Positions 12,334-23,233 of a DNA stretch of 64,000 nucleotides are shown in pieces. Position 1 is the first letter of the stretch. Every line of letters starts with the position of its first letter. The DNA lies in assembly GCA_025267735.1 (NCBI GenBank), contig CM046296.1:18998464-19062463 (forward strand), read 5' to 3'. The notes under the pieces are model-generated. The model saw only the letters and a program-made list of their open reading frames with translations, was not told the DNA's origin and made no database searches. The position numbers and the translations under genes were made by a program. The DNA comes from Mactra quadrangularis. Its lineage: Eukaryota > Mollusca > Bivalvia > Venerida > Mactridae.

Positions 12334-12342
12334 TTAATTGTT
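12334..12342. repeat. Right 9-bp target-site duplication of the foldback element
   Basis: TTAATTGTT directly after the final T of the element, identical to 4375-4383. Confidence 0.9.
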
Positions 12343-13720
12343 GCTTAAACCCTTTAACAGATTTTCTACACAAAATGAATAAAACATTACATGAAGTGAA
12401 ATAACTCACCTTTCCAGCTTTATTAACTGTATATAGCCTCAGTCAGTCGAAATGTTTAAAACAAACGGTTTATTAGAAACAGAAAAGGGTTCCCATCCAG
12501 TTTCATTTCTATAAAAGCGGTGCTACAAAGTAATGTTCGAGCAAAATCATCGCCACGCCGTTATAGTCGTAGTCGGTTCCTTCATATTTACTAAGTTTTG
12601 ATAGCTAATAATCAACGTGATCACATATATTTGCAATTATACGCTGAAATTATGGAATAGCCCCCCCCCCCCTAAGACCCCTCTACAGCTCCGGAATCTT
12701 ATCTCTAAACACATGAATGATATGGACCCGTGTTATTAATGGTCTGACGTCCAATGTTAGTGTTTTAACATTCTTGTATTGTATTCTTATATTATTGTTT
12801 ATTATAAGTTTTTTTTAATAATAATTATGCTACCCTGAATAGTATTAACATTAATGAAGATATACATACACGCATGACCTGTACGAAAGTTGACAACCAA
12901 CAACTACTACCTACATGAAACGTTACTAAAGTAACATCAGAAACATAGATACTTAGTCTCATCTATGTCTCTTGTAATATTGATGAATATAATAAACTTA
13001 CATCAAATAAACTGTGGCATGTCTTTACTCTTCATAGAAAATAGAGAAATCTAAGACACCATTTGCTGTGATGAATGATCACTCTGACCACATTATCCTA
13101 TAAAAACAAAATATTTTTTAATTGAAAGGGATTAAAGGGATATACAGGCAAAAGTTCAACTTCATATTTCCTGATTTGAATTATATTTTTTATAACTGTG
13201 AATGCAACAGACACACTGTTATATTACTTGGCAAAATATTTTCTCGAAATATTTGGGGGTGTTTCCTAACTAAACCCACGTGGGTCAGGTTAGCTAAAAT
13301 AGATTAGTGTTTAAATAAGCATTTCTGATGAGAAGGTACCAGAGCTTGTTATTGTGCAACATTAGTATAATTCTATTAAAGATATCCTAACCGCCTAAGA
13401 ATGTTGAAAAGACAAGAAGAGACCAATTAAAACGTTTAATTTCAGCAAGTACGACATATAACAAATCTATAAATAGCTTGGTGATTTCCTCAGTATCCTA
13501 CTTTCGTTTACAACAATGTGTATGCCACATGTTTTTATCGTTCAGTTGAACGTTATAAGTGACAAATGTTATTAGTAAGTGATTTCTTACCTTCTTAATA
13601 CTGTTTTAAAGACTAAACTTGGTTCTATACTTTTGGCACAGTCATTTGCCTGTATATATATCCCTTTAACCCAATTTGACAATGCAAAACATTATAACAT
13701 TGTCTTTTATTGCAATGGTC
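12343..13720. other. AT-rich non-coding stretch with a poly-C tract
   Basis: No gene structure is visible. A run of 12 cytosines lies at about 12661-12672. Open frames are short and without recognisable features. Confidence 0.55.
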
Positions 13721-13724
13721 GAGT

Positions 13725-13965
13725 GGTAAATTATTACCCAGCACTGAATTTTTTTGCAGAGTCCGAGTGATTAACTCGTATACAGCACTAAAATCATTGC
13801 AGAGGTTGAGCGATTATTTATTGCAGAGCACCGAGATTATTGCAGAGGTCGAGTGATTAAATATGGCACAGCACTGAATTTATTGTAGAGGTCTAGCTGT
13901 TAATTTTTAAACAGCACTGAATTGCGTTCAAAGACCGAGTGGTCGTTTAAAGCACTAAACGCAAT
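13725..13965 (+). repeat. Diverged tandem repeat, unit about 50-60 bp
   Basis: Units share the order TCGAGTG(G/A)T, an AT-rich spacer, CAGCACTGAATTT and TGCAGAG. At least four degenerate copies are visible. Confidence 0.6.
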
Positions 13966-15359
13966 TTGTTAGTATTGTGTTGAGGGTTTGGTCATTGCAT
14001 AGAACTGATTTTGTATGCTTAGATCAAGTCTTAAAATATTTTAGTACAGAATAAAGCAATACGACTCACATAAAATACTAACCAGTCAGCTTTCTTGGTG
14101 GTACCGTCCTAGTCAAAAAATGCCGTTTGAAACTACCGAGACAATTCAAGCCGAACATTCGACCAGCAAAAGATCCCTCCAACGCATCGGAGTGAATTCG
14201 AAAATAGTTAAATTGATAAACGTTCGAATAATCGAAAAAAATGTGTCTTTATTGTCACAGTGTTAAAAAATACTAAGTTTTCGAAGCGGATTTTATATCA
14301 CTTTATACATATCTATAGTAGCATAAAATATACTATATACGTGTAGCATGATAAAGGGTATTAGATAACCCACAGGTGTCCCGAAATGCATCACCCGAGA
14401 CCCATTTACAACCCTGGAACCCACTGCAATAACCCCCATGAGACCCTTTTACAACCCTGGTACCTAAAACTCTACTACATGTAAAACAATATATAAGCAC
14501 ACACAAAGTCAATACAATAAAAGTAACAAAAATACATTGAAAAAAAACTGAGCAAGCAATTTAAACATGCAAAACATAAAAAAGGTCCCAAGCAATACTT
14601 TGGGTTTCAATTATTGTTAAATTTTAACATTTCGTACATATTTACAGACGGAACAATTCTTGATTTATAAAATTTAGTTTTTTCTCACAATAATGCACGC
14701 AGGAGACTTTGGAGTTGATGATTCATTTTTTAAATAATAAAGACTAAAGAGTTAAGTTAATTCAGAAACCTATGTTTACGTTAAAGTCCGAAGTATATAA
14801 AGAATTAGCAATTGTCTTATTTAATACATGTAGAATCAAATTAGGACTAGCATACGAAATCCAAGATTCAAACTTGGGACCCTTTGTACAGTGATATGCT
14901 CAAACAACAAGGACAAGGGGCTTCGAGTATTCACACAACACAGTTGGGTGATTAGAATTTCATTTTAAGTTGTGTGAGGCGCATCTGATGCCAAATCGGA
15001 TCAGCCTCGGACATAAAATATTAAGGACAGATTGAAGCGGTTTTAATGCAGGAAGTCGGATACGGAACCATTATATTTTTGCGCCAGATAAAGTTCATGG
15101 CTCAAGGATTACTAAACCTCTGGACCATTCACTCAGGACAGTGGGCCTACAATGAAAAGTTCACTTACAGTAGCGTGTCCTTTCTCTTGATCTTTATCTT
15201 AATTCTTGTTGAAGGTTTTAGAAACTTACCTAATCTAGGGGCCGTTTCCATCTAAAGCTGAGGCAACACTTATAATAATTGGGAAAAGATATCTGTCATG
15301 CTCTAAGATGCCAGAAGCCATCTGAATCATCAGCTGATGTTGGTGCTGGACGAGTCAGA
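13966..15359. other. Non-coding stretch
   Basis: No gene seen. A short internal duplication containing GAGACCC(A/T)TTTACAACCCTGG occurs twice at about 14398-14460. Confidence 0.5.
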
Positions 15360-15485
15360 GCATTTGATAGGTTGAACAGATCGAGTGGTCTCTAAGATCG
15401 AACCAAGGTCGAGTGGTCTCTAAGATTGATCTAAGATCGAGTGTTATCTAAGATCGATCCACGTCGAGTGGTATCAGAATAATCG
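15360..15485 (+). repeat. Short tandem repeat with the TCGAGTGGT motif
   Basis: Four units of roughly 27-33 bp contain TCGAGTG(G)T followed by (C)TCTAAGAT. The core motif also occurs in the array at 13725-13965. Confidence 0.65.
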
Positions 15486-15929
15486 ATCAAAGGTTTTGTA
15501 AACGGACGTTCATAATAGTAGGTCTGAATATGAATCAAGAAGGCTGTGTAGTACAGCAACATTGGTTTCAGGGTGAGAGTTAAGTAATATCAAATCAACA
15601 GGCTAGCCAAGTGATTATAATGGTTCGAAATTTTATCCGATGTTCGATTCTTAAACAAACTCAAAGATCTATAGAATAATGGGTTACTGTGTTTGCTGAG
15701 CGATCAACTAAGTTAGTGAAGTAGGCCGAGTAACTACAAAAGAATCTGTGCAATAAGCTAGCACAATTATATCGGACCGGCTGATAGTCGTTTAGCGAAG
15801 GCGGTACTTATTTTAAACCAGTAAACAGAAATATTTTAACAAACATACATCAAAATAATATACACAATCTAAAAAATAAATAAATAACTCACAGCAACAA
15901 AATTCGCCGACTGCTCTACATTCTTTTAA

Positions 15930-16055
15930 TTTCCAAAACTCCACACCGCGAGAATTTCGTGCTTGCGTAAGCACGTGACTCCTAGGTAAACTCGTGCGTA
16001 GAGTAGGTAGTTCATTTTACGCTGTGTAAACTTAGTGATGGCGCGCGCGGTGTAT
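15930..16055. promoter_or_regulatory. CpG-rich patch with an E-box-containing hairpin, possible regulatory site
   Basis: In an AT-rich setting this patch is unusually rich in CG dinucleotides, including GATGGCGCGCGCGGTG. GTGCTTGCGTAAGCAC (about 15959-15974) is an inverted repeat followed by a CACGTG E-box. No adjacent gene start was found, so promoter function is speculative. Confidence 0.3.
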
Positions 16056-16530
16056 TTAACTTGTTTATTAATTAGTTAAATCGGTTTAATTTTACTAATT
16101 TTTAAACTCACAGATAAAAATTGATTTTATAGACTTTGATATTATTAAATATTTTTATTTTAAAAAATGTGTACTTATGAATTACATGTATTTTAAACCA
16201 ATATATATTTGCATTGTGTTGCGACGGCATTAAACCCAACACAATTATTATGTATTGATTATATGCTTTTTTGCAGGGTCATGGGATGCAGGGGCGAAAA
16301 AAAAGGGGAAAGGGGTCGTCCTTTTATAATATTAAAGGTGTTTAATAGATGCATGGTGATTGTGCAAAATCATAATTTTTTAATAATACCATATGTTCTT
16401 ATACATTCTTAAAGTGAACTGTTTTAAGTTTATTTAAGTTTTGTAAGCCAAGATCACTTCGGAAACTACATTACAACAAAAGGATTTAATATATGTGCAT
16501 GATATGAAATGTGTATGCTTAGTCTGAAGT

Positions 16531-16800
16531 CTTATTTGCTTGGGTTTAACGCCATGTCAACACAAATTATGGTCATTTTATGGAGACTTGCGCACCTAGC
16601 CTAGTTTTCTTGGATCTTTGTCGATAACCAGAACTTACATACCCTTCCACAAGGCCAACAATTTCTTTAGATGTATCATAAATGGAGGGAAATCGACATT
16701 ATTGTCGACTTATAAGGGGAGGGTAAAGCCAGCACGAGGGAGGCTTGAATCGGACCCCTAAATTTTAAATCCTGAGCGTAGCTTACTGCACCAAGGACCC
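16531..16800 (-). mobile_element. Old tRNA-derived SINE copy (same family as 49450-49718)
   Basis: In reverse orientation this stretch matches the order of blocks in the intact SINE: the tail motif AACGCCATGT, then GGAGACTTGCGCACCTAGCC, the CCCTTCCACAAGGCC block, the AATCGACATTATTGTCGA block and a decayed tRNA-like head (GGCTTGAATCGGACC). It is substantially diverged and limits are approximate. Confidence 0.65.
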
Positions 16801-17263
16801 GAATTTCGGTAACTACACTCAGGCTTTCTGATTTAAGTTTGGTCGAAGACATTTTTACAAGTTATACATAAATAATAATAAATAATATAAGAAACAATAA
16901 TATATATAAATATAACGTCGGTCATGAGAAAATACAATATTCAGGTACAGATTGTATACTAGGTCATGCATTTTATGTACTTAAAATAAGGTAAACAAAG
17001 TGATACGTGAAATGAACCAAATTGACCGGCAACATTCATTTTATAAATGATATCCAAATAACTTTTGTCTTAATAAACTAAACTTCTATTTTGTGTATAT
17101 TGATTTATTTTATCTCGATCGCAAAACAAATTCTTACAACTTAAAATAACCACGAGTTCGTATCCTGGTACCCCTAGTAATTAGCATTATCATTATATAA
17201 TGTGTCTTGCACAGGGAAACAACGAGCTTAGTTTTGGATGTGAGTGGAACCAACGTGAATCTG

Positions 17264-17557
17264 TAGCCTGTTCAATTACCCTAAACGTTCCAAACCGTTC
17301 CGTAACGATACATTCGGAACTCCTCGACCATTCGCTGCGAATAATCTCGGACATAATTTAGACGCTATTATGAAACTACCGGTGTTGAAGTAAACACATA
17401 TATGATCGTTTAGGCAACGAGTGATGTTTCGTTTTAGTCCATGGATTTTGAAACATCACTCATTACCTTAACGCTCATATATTTGTTTATTAGATTAGAT
17501 TATTCGCAGAGAATGGCAGAGAACGTTTTTGAACGTTTAGGGTAATTGAACAGGCTA
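17264..17557. mobile_element. Palindromic MITE, family 1, copy 1
   Basis: The ends TAGCCTGTTCAATTACC and GGTAATTGAACAGGCTA are inverted repeats, and homology continues inward through ACGTTCC and the ATTCGCTGCGAATAATC block, so most of the element can fold back. CTG flanks both sides, compatible with a 3-bp target duplication. Two more copies lie at 19041-19357 and 50593-50902. No coding capacity. Confidence 0.85.
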
Positions 17558-18189
17558 CTGGATATCCAATGATAACCATTCCTATTGTTGTTTTTTTGCT
17601 ATAATGTTTCACATTTGAATATTATTCTAAAGAAACCAACCATGTACATGTATATAAATGTATATAAATGCATCGTTCACATAAACGAGGCGTAATTCAT
17701 TTGATTAAAATATTTCTTTTCTTCTGATAGTAAACTCGTCATATGCCAACATTGCATGTGTTAGAACAATAAGTTGGACTTGCGTTAAAGAAAATTATTC
17801 TTAAAGAAATTCGAAACTTGAAAACAGTCCTTAAGTTTCTATTATTGCTGACTATAAATTACGATACATTGCGTTTTGTTTTTGCATATTGTGACAGCGT
17901 CTTAACACGTATCTTTTATAATTCTGTGATCCGAATTTTATCAAATGTCGTACGACCTATTTTAGACGTAAATACATTAATTTCATAATTCGCTGCCCTG
18001 ATTTATTGATTTTTAAAGAAAATGTTCAAAATGATTTTAATTATAAATAAAAGCGAGGAAAAAACTATGTTTCTATGGCGACCAATTATATGAAATTATG
18101 CATAGCTAAAACTGAATACATGTATAGGAAAAAGTTCCATTATTACGATTATCAAACTTGATTGTCTTACTATTGGGATAGTCTCTATA

Positions 18190-18560
18190 CAGTACCCACC
18201 AAAAGTTTGGAGACAACGAGATTTAATGAAAAAAAAATTACATTGATTGTTTTGGGTAAAACCATTATTTTCATTATATTTAACATGGTTGATGCTTAAA
18301 TGAAGACAAAATTCTTGAATGCATTACGTGTATAAGATTCAGCACCTGGCATCCCAAAGCATCCAAAACCAATTTCAAAATATTTCTTTTCAATAACATA
18401 GATTATAAGCTACTTAAGAAGTCTCAACTACAAATAGTATCATAACAAAAGGATAAGCAAAACTAAAAAGCATCCAAAAAAACGGTAATCAAACTTTAGA
18501 TAAAACCTATTGTAATAGGCTTACAAAGTGAAAATGTCTCCAAACTTTTGATGTGTACTG
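18190..18560. mobile_element. Non-autonomous Tc1/mariner-like element
   Basis: The ends CAGTACCCACCAAAAGTTTG and CAAACTTTTGATGTGTACTG are imperfect inverted repeats, with GGAGACA inside both. The CAGT...AAAGTTTGGAGACA pattern is typical of Tc1/mariner termini. A TA precedes the left end; on the right the flank is GATA, so the TA duplication is not clean. At 371 bp it is too short for a transposase. Confidence 0.75.
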
Positions 18561-19040
18561 GATATGGACATTTTACTTCTTAAATTAAACACCCGGGACT
18601 TAAAATCACGAACAACAGATGGTTCTGCAATAACCAAGTAAATCCATACAGCGGCACTTTACCTTATAATACATGTATATATATCTAAGTGATAATTATG
18701 CCAGTAAAAACAAGAGCACAACTTGTAGTAAACTGTTAATTTGAAGGCGATCCTTTACTTAACAAGCAATTCTCAAAAGAGAATGACCTTTCTCGTTTAT
18801 AATGTTCAAATCTTCATTTCAAGACATTTGGTTCCGTCGTAATATCTTTTGTGAAATGCCAATTTCTAGTTTACGTCTTATTTTTACGTTGATGGTCATG
18901 GTAAAACGATATTCATGATTTAGTTCTTCATCATTACTTATAGTTCAACTATATCTATGCATATAAATTAGTGCGTGTTTTTTAAGTTCACATTTCGTAG
19001 GCAACTGTATATGAAATAAGTGTGTATATGACCTATACTG
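18561..19040. other. AT-rich non-coding stretch
   Basis: Nothing recognisable between the Tc1-like element and the next MITE. Confidence 0.5.
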
Positions 19041-19357
19041 TAGCCTGTTCAATTACCTAAAACGTTCCAAAACGTTCCGTAACGATACATTTGGAACTCC
19101 TCGGCCATTCGCTGCGAATAATCTCGGACATATTTAGACGCTATTTTGAAACTACCGGTGTTGAAGTAAACAAATATACGATCGTGTATGCAATGAGTGA
19201 TGTTTCGTTTTTAGTCCATACATTTTGAAACATCTCTCATTGCCTTAACGATCGTATATTTGTTTATTAGATTAGATTATTCGCAGCGAATGGCCGAGGA
19301 GTTCCGAATGTATCGTTACGGAACGTTTTGGAACGTTTACGGTAATTGAACAGGCTA
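19041..19357. mobile_element. Palindromic MITE, family 1, copy 2
   Basis: Same ends as copy 1 (TAGCCTGTTCAATTACC and GGTAATTGAACAGGCTA), again bounded by CTG on both sides. The inner halves contain AAATATACGATCGT and ACGATCGTATATTTG, also complementary, so nearly the whole element is a palindrome. Confidence 0.88.
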
Positions 19358-19565
19358 CTGCTAATATAAATACAGTATGTACGTTTTATTTATTATTACA
19401 ATCGACGTTGAGTACATAAGTATTGTATTGAGTATAAATATAAGCGGAGTCATTGACGGTTGAACAAAATTCAACAATGAGTTATCAACAGTCTTATTAT
19501 AACAAACAACAGACCGCTCCACTAAGATCCGCTACAGTTGTATTTTGGTAGCAATATACATATCT

Positions 19566-19636
19566 AGTTGCCGTGGTTAAGTGGTAGAATCGATAGGCCC
19601 CCGGTTCAAACCCCACTATGAACTCTGATAATTCCC
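19566..19636 (+). repeat. tRNA-like fragment (SINE head or tRNA pseudogene)
   Basis: GTTAAGTGGTAGAATCG followed 15-20 bases later by GGTTCAAACCCC resembles the A and B boxes of a tRNA-type polymerase III promoter. A full cloverleaf is not convincing. Probably the head of an unassigned SINE. Confidence 0.35.
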
Positions 19637-19639
19637 TTT

Positions 19640-21109
19640 AGCAAGAAATTTACATACAGTTGCTTTACTCAATCCATGTATATACATGTAATTGGGTACT
19701 GTTAGGGATCATCTGTCTAAGGGTGGTTTTTATGATCAGGGGTTATCATACAAAATTGTTAAGTCGACTGAACATGTTTATGAAAACAGGCTTTAAACTA
19801 CATTTTAACTGGATATCTGATTTTAATAAGAATAAGCTATCATCTTCATGTGCTTAAGAACATCACTATATAGTGAAAAATGTACATTTAAATATTCCGT
19901 CATTTTTCTTATAGACATATGTTACATCTCATAGACATCATAACTGTATAAATGTATTACATTAATGTCTGGTCACGTGAGTCTAATCAGGGTTCATAGA
20001 CCCTTACCTATCACATGTGTTAGAAAAAGGTCAAGCCACTATAGTTAAGATGTAACCAATCAGGACTATGGTGTCATCAAGTCACACTACGTGTGATATA
20101 CGGTCAAAGAAAAGCAATTTACCTTCTACAAATGATGGATGAAGTACCGTCCGTTCTCACTTTCGAGTGTTTTAGCCCCAACCTAAGATCTTGCAATCTA
20201 ATTAATTCTTCCTAATGTCAAAATCAGTGAATCTAAATTTCCCCCGAGGGAGGAACGATAACTCTCTATTGATTGGTTTTATATGCAAAACAGTGGCTAG
20301 CTGACGAAAGGAAATAATTTATTTACGTCTTCTCGCGCGATCAAGACCTAATAATTGGTTATAGACGATCTAGGTGGGATAGATCATCAGTCAAATTTCT
20401 TGAGTTCATCTTATTTGCCTGGAAATTATTCCTCGGAAAATTCTTTTATTCATCTGCAATTCTGCATACTGTAAGAATACGACATATGGTTACAACGAAA
20501 ATATCGGAAAATATCCGAAATCACACAAAGTCGAAGAAGTCTGAAAAGGCACAATAACAATGCAAGGGAGACAATTCAAATATGATTGTTTACTCAATTG
20601 TCTAAATTGAGGACAGAAATGGATTGGATCAATGAACATGTTATACTACCTTAGTTTGGGCTTACTGAGTCAATGTGCTGGGTAGCGTCATACATAGAAA
20701 TGTATGCTCTGTTATAATACGTACGTTCCTAGGGAAATGCGGCAACACAACACACGTTATTTGATTGTATTTGGCGTAAATGCAAGAATAAGCTATCGCA
20801 TATTTATTTTCTAATACAAATTTTGATGAATGTTTCCAATTCAGTTATTGGTGTTTAACTAACAAGTCTGTTCTTGATAAATGTTTTGACTACACTTTAT
20901 ATCTTAAAATGTATTAGCAACTTTAAAAAGATACTAACTAATGGAATTTGAAGATGCTAAAATAAATTGAAAAAAGGATAATTTTTCAATTTTCTTTCAA
21001 ACATTCTGCCAACGATTTAGGTCATCACTAGTAAATGCTTTCTTGTAATATTGTTTAATGGGTCTGTTTTCTTATAGTCGAGAGGATTATAAATACATTT
21101 ACGCCAAAA
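19640..21109. other. Non-coding stretch
   Basis: No gene, RNA gene or clear element recognised. Confidence 0.5.
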
Positions 21110-21413
21110 TATAGTTCGTACAAAAAAACACTGTTTATAATAACAATACAATGAACTTATCCACGACGAGGGACGCTCAGGATGACAATAACATAAACAT
21201 GTGATATGTTTTACGATTGTCTTAGTTGTTGGTGTAATGGAAAATATTTTTACCATTACAAGCATGATTTACCAAGAAATGGTGGTATCTATCACGCTAA
21301 TTTTGTTAAAATGAATTACACACATTTTATTTTCAATCCTGCCTACCTCTCAAATGGATTGTCTCATTTTTAATGTTTACCCAAACACGTTTTGTTTTTT
21401 TGTACGCACTATA
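21110..21413. mobile_element. MITE, family 2, copy 1
   Basis: Ends TATAGTTCGTACAAAA and TTTTTTTGTACGCACTATA form an imperfect inverted repeat. The interior aligns block by block with 37072-37369: AACACTGTTTATA, ACTTATC, GATGACAATAA, GTGTAATG and CAAGCATGATT. TA at both ends is consistent with a TA target duplication. Confidence 0.85.
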
Positions 21414-21479
21414 CTCATCGGTTTTAATCACAGCACACAACAACACTAACTCATACATGGTTTTATAATGTTTATGATA

Positions 21480-21770
21480 TTAAAACAACATTTTGATATA
21501 AATATGCATTAATATAAGCTTAAACGATGCATATTCATTATAAAAATATGCATATATTCTAATCATACATATGCATAGTAAAACATATGCATAAATAAAT
21601 TGTTTATACTTAAATGATGTATATATTACTTGCAATAAATATACATTATATACATTGTATATTCTTTAATCATGTATATTCATTGTCATAAATATGCATG
21701 GATATAAACTTAATTCATGCATATTTATTGAAATAAATACATAATGTAAGTAATTTATCTATACTATTTG
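21480..21770. repeat. AT-rich imperfect repeat with ATGCATAT units
   Basis: ATGCATAT, ATACATTAT and similar palindromic AT words recur at about 30-40 bp spacing, mixed with AATAAAT. Probably a degenerate AT-rich minisatellite. Confidence 0.5.
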
Positions 21771-23089
21771 AATATATTATTAACATATTATATAATTATT
21801 ATGCACAGTATAACACAAATGAGCAACATATTTGGCACTTTTGAAAATAACAAAAAACACAATAAAAACAAAACTATTCAGTAGAACTACAATGGATATT
21901 TAAGTTAAATAATATGTACATAAATATAACTCTTAGATATTTATTATAAATATCTAAACAACAACAACACAAACAACAGCAATAGCAACAACCCTCATCT
22001 AACATCATTATTGGCATGTACATGCATATTGAATTGCATCTTGGCATGTACAGTGTTCAATCACTTTTTATTATAATTAATATGCAATAATGATGTCCTT
22101 ATTTTCTAATTGCATAAAACATAAAATAAAATAGACCCATCTATTGTTTCAAAGAAAATCTATTTACTATTTGGTGTTTAAAAACGATTCATGCCCTTTT
22201 ATATTTGAAACTGACTCTACGTTTATCTAAACTTTCTTAAGAAATCGTCAAGACAGCAATTACAAAAAATCATACGATTTTCCTTAACTGTCTACGTGTA
22301 AATGAAAGTCACCAAAACATCAACAAATGCATGAGGAAAAGCAGGTTAGAAGCGACACACAAATGTTTTGAAGCTGAGGACAATACAATCCTGATATTTG
22401 TATATAAAGCCATGGTCTAAACAATCACAAGTATTACAGTGTGTACATAACTCCACGATATCATTTTATAAAGTTCCACTATTACGACCATCAAAATCGA
22501 TGATCATTATTTCAGAAGGCTCTTAATATAGGGACCATTGTCGTCTAAAATAAAGCAATTGGGACCTATACATTGTACAAATCACATGAATTTGCAATAA
22601 CCAAGGTGGTCAATTTATCGGAATATGACTGTGGTAAGAGACATCGTTTAACTAGATACTATCATTGCAAACTCGGGATATATTAAGATTTGAAATTTGA
22701 CTGTAGTAAAAGACACTATTTTAAAGTGGATACCAATAGTGCATACGCAGAGTATTTTAGCTCCAACGGAAAGGCATACATTCAGAGGTTAACCAAAGTA
22801 TACTATAAACACTGACTATAGCCTTCTTACACATCTAGGACATTGTTTACCTAAGCTAAAATCGCATGTATAATTCCTGTCATTGTCTAAGGACATTTCA
22901 TCACAGTGTTGGAATAAAAACACTACTAGCTTTAATTGGAAATGGGTAATTGAATTTTGTTTTCTGGAATGCCTCAAGACCTTTTTGTTTGTCACACGTT
23001 AGACATTAACGACGAACATACAAGTTTTTTGGCAACAACTATCACACAGAACTACAAGTAAAAGCAATTGCACAATTACAATGTTAGGG
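21771..23089. other. Non-coding stretch below the last exon, probably including the 3' UTR
   Basis: No further exon could be supported on the minus strand. A weak tandem duplication of about 80-100 bp (units starting near 22624 and 22698, sharing GACTGT(G)GTAA-AGACA) is present. On the minus strand an ATTAAA lies at 22936-22931 and an AATAAA near 22072-22067. Confidence 0.45.
22931..22936 (-). terminator. Candidate polyadenylation signal ATTAAA
   Basis: About 155 bases beyond the TAA at 23090-23092 on the coding strand of the RCC1-repeat gene. A common hexamer variant, but AT-rich sequence makes chance occurrence likely. Confidence 0.25.
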
Positions 23090-23233
23090 TTAGAAATGTC
23101 CACATGTTTTCATGTTAGATAAGCGAGTGAGTTTAGCAAGCTGATCATCAATCCTAGGAGCTCTTCTACCCAGACGCATGGCTCTACCCGGAGTCCCAAC
23201 AATTGGACTGAGAGGCCGAGTTTCATTTAAGCC
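23090..23233 (-). other. 47-codon in-frame open extension beyond the TAG of the RCC1-repeat gene
   Basis: Reading on past the TAG at 23236-23234 without changing frame gives 47 sense codons and then TAA at 23092-23090. The peptide is rich in Pro and Arg and includes SPIVGTPGRAMRLGRRAP and IDDQLAKLTRLSN. It uses CG-containing codons unlike the AT-rich surroundings, so it looks like real coding sequence. It could be a former or alternative C-terminus, a readthrough extension, or the real C-terminus if the TAG is a local insertion or an assembly or allelic variant. Confidence 0.6.
23218..23230. repeat. 13-bp direct repeat, copy 1
   Basis: GAGTTTCATTTAA, identical to 23272-23284. The two copies are 54 bp apart (18 codons) and the in-frame TAG lies between them. 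Confidence 0.9.
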
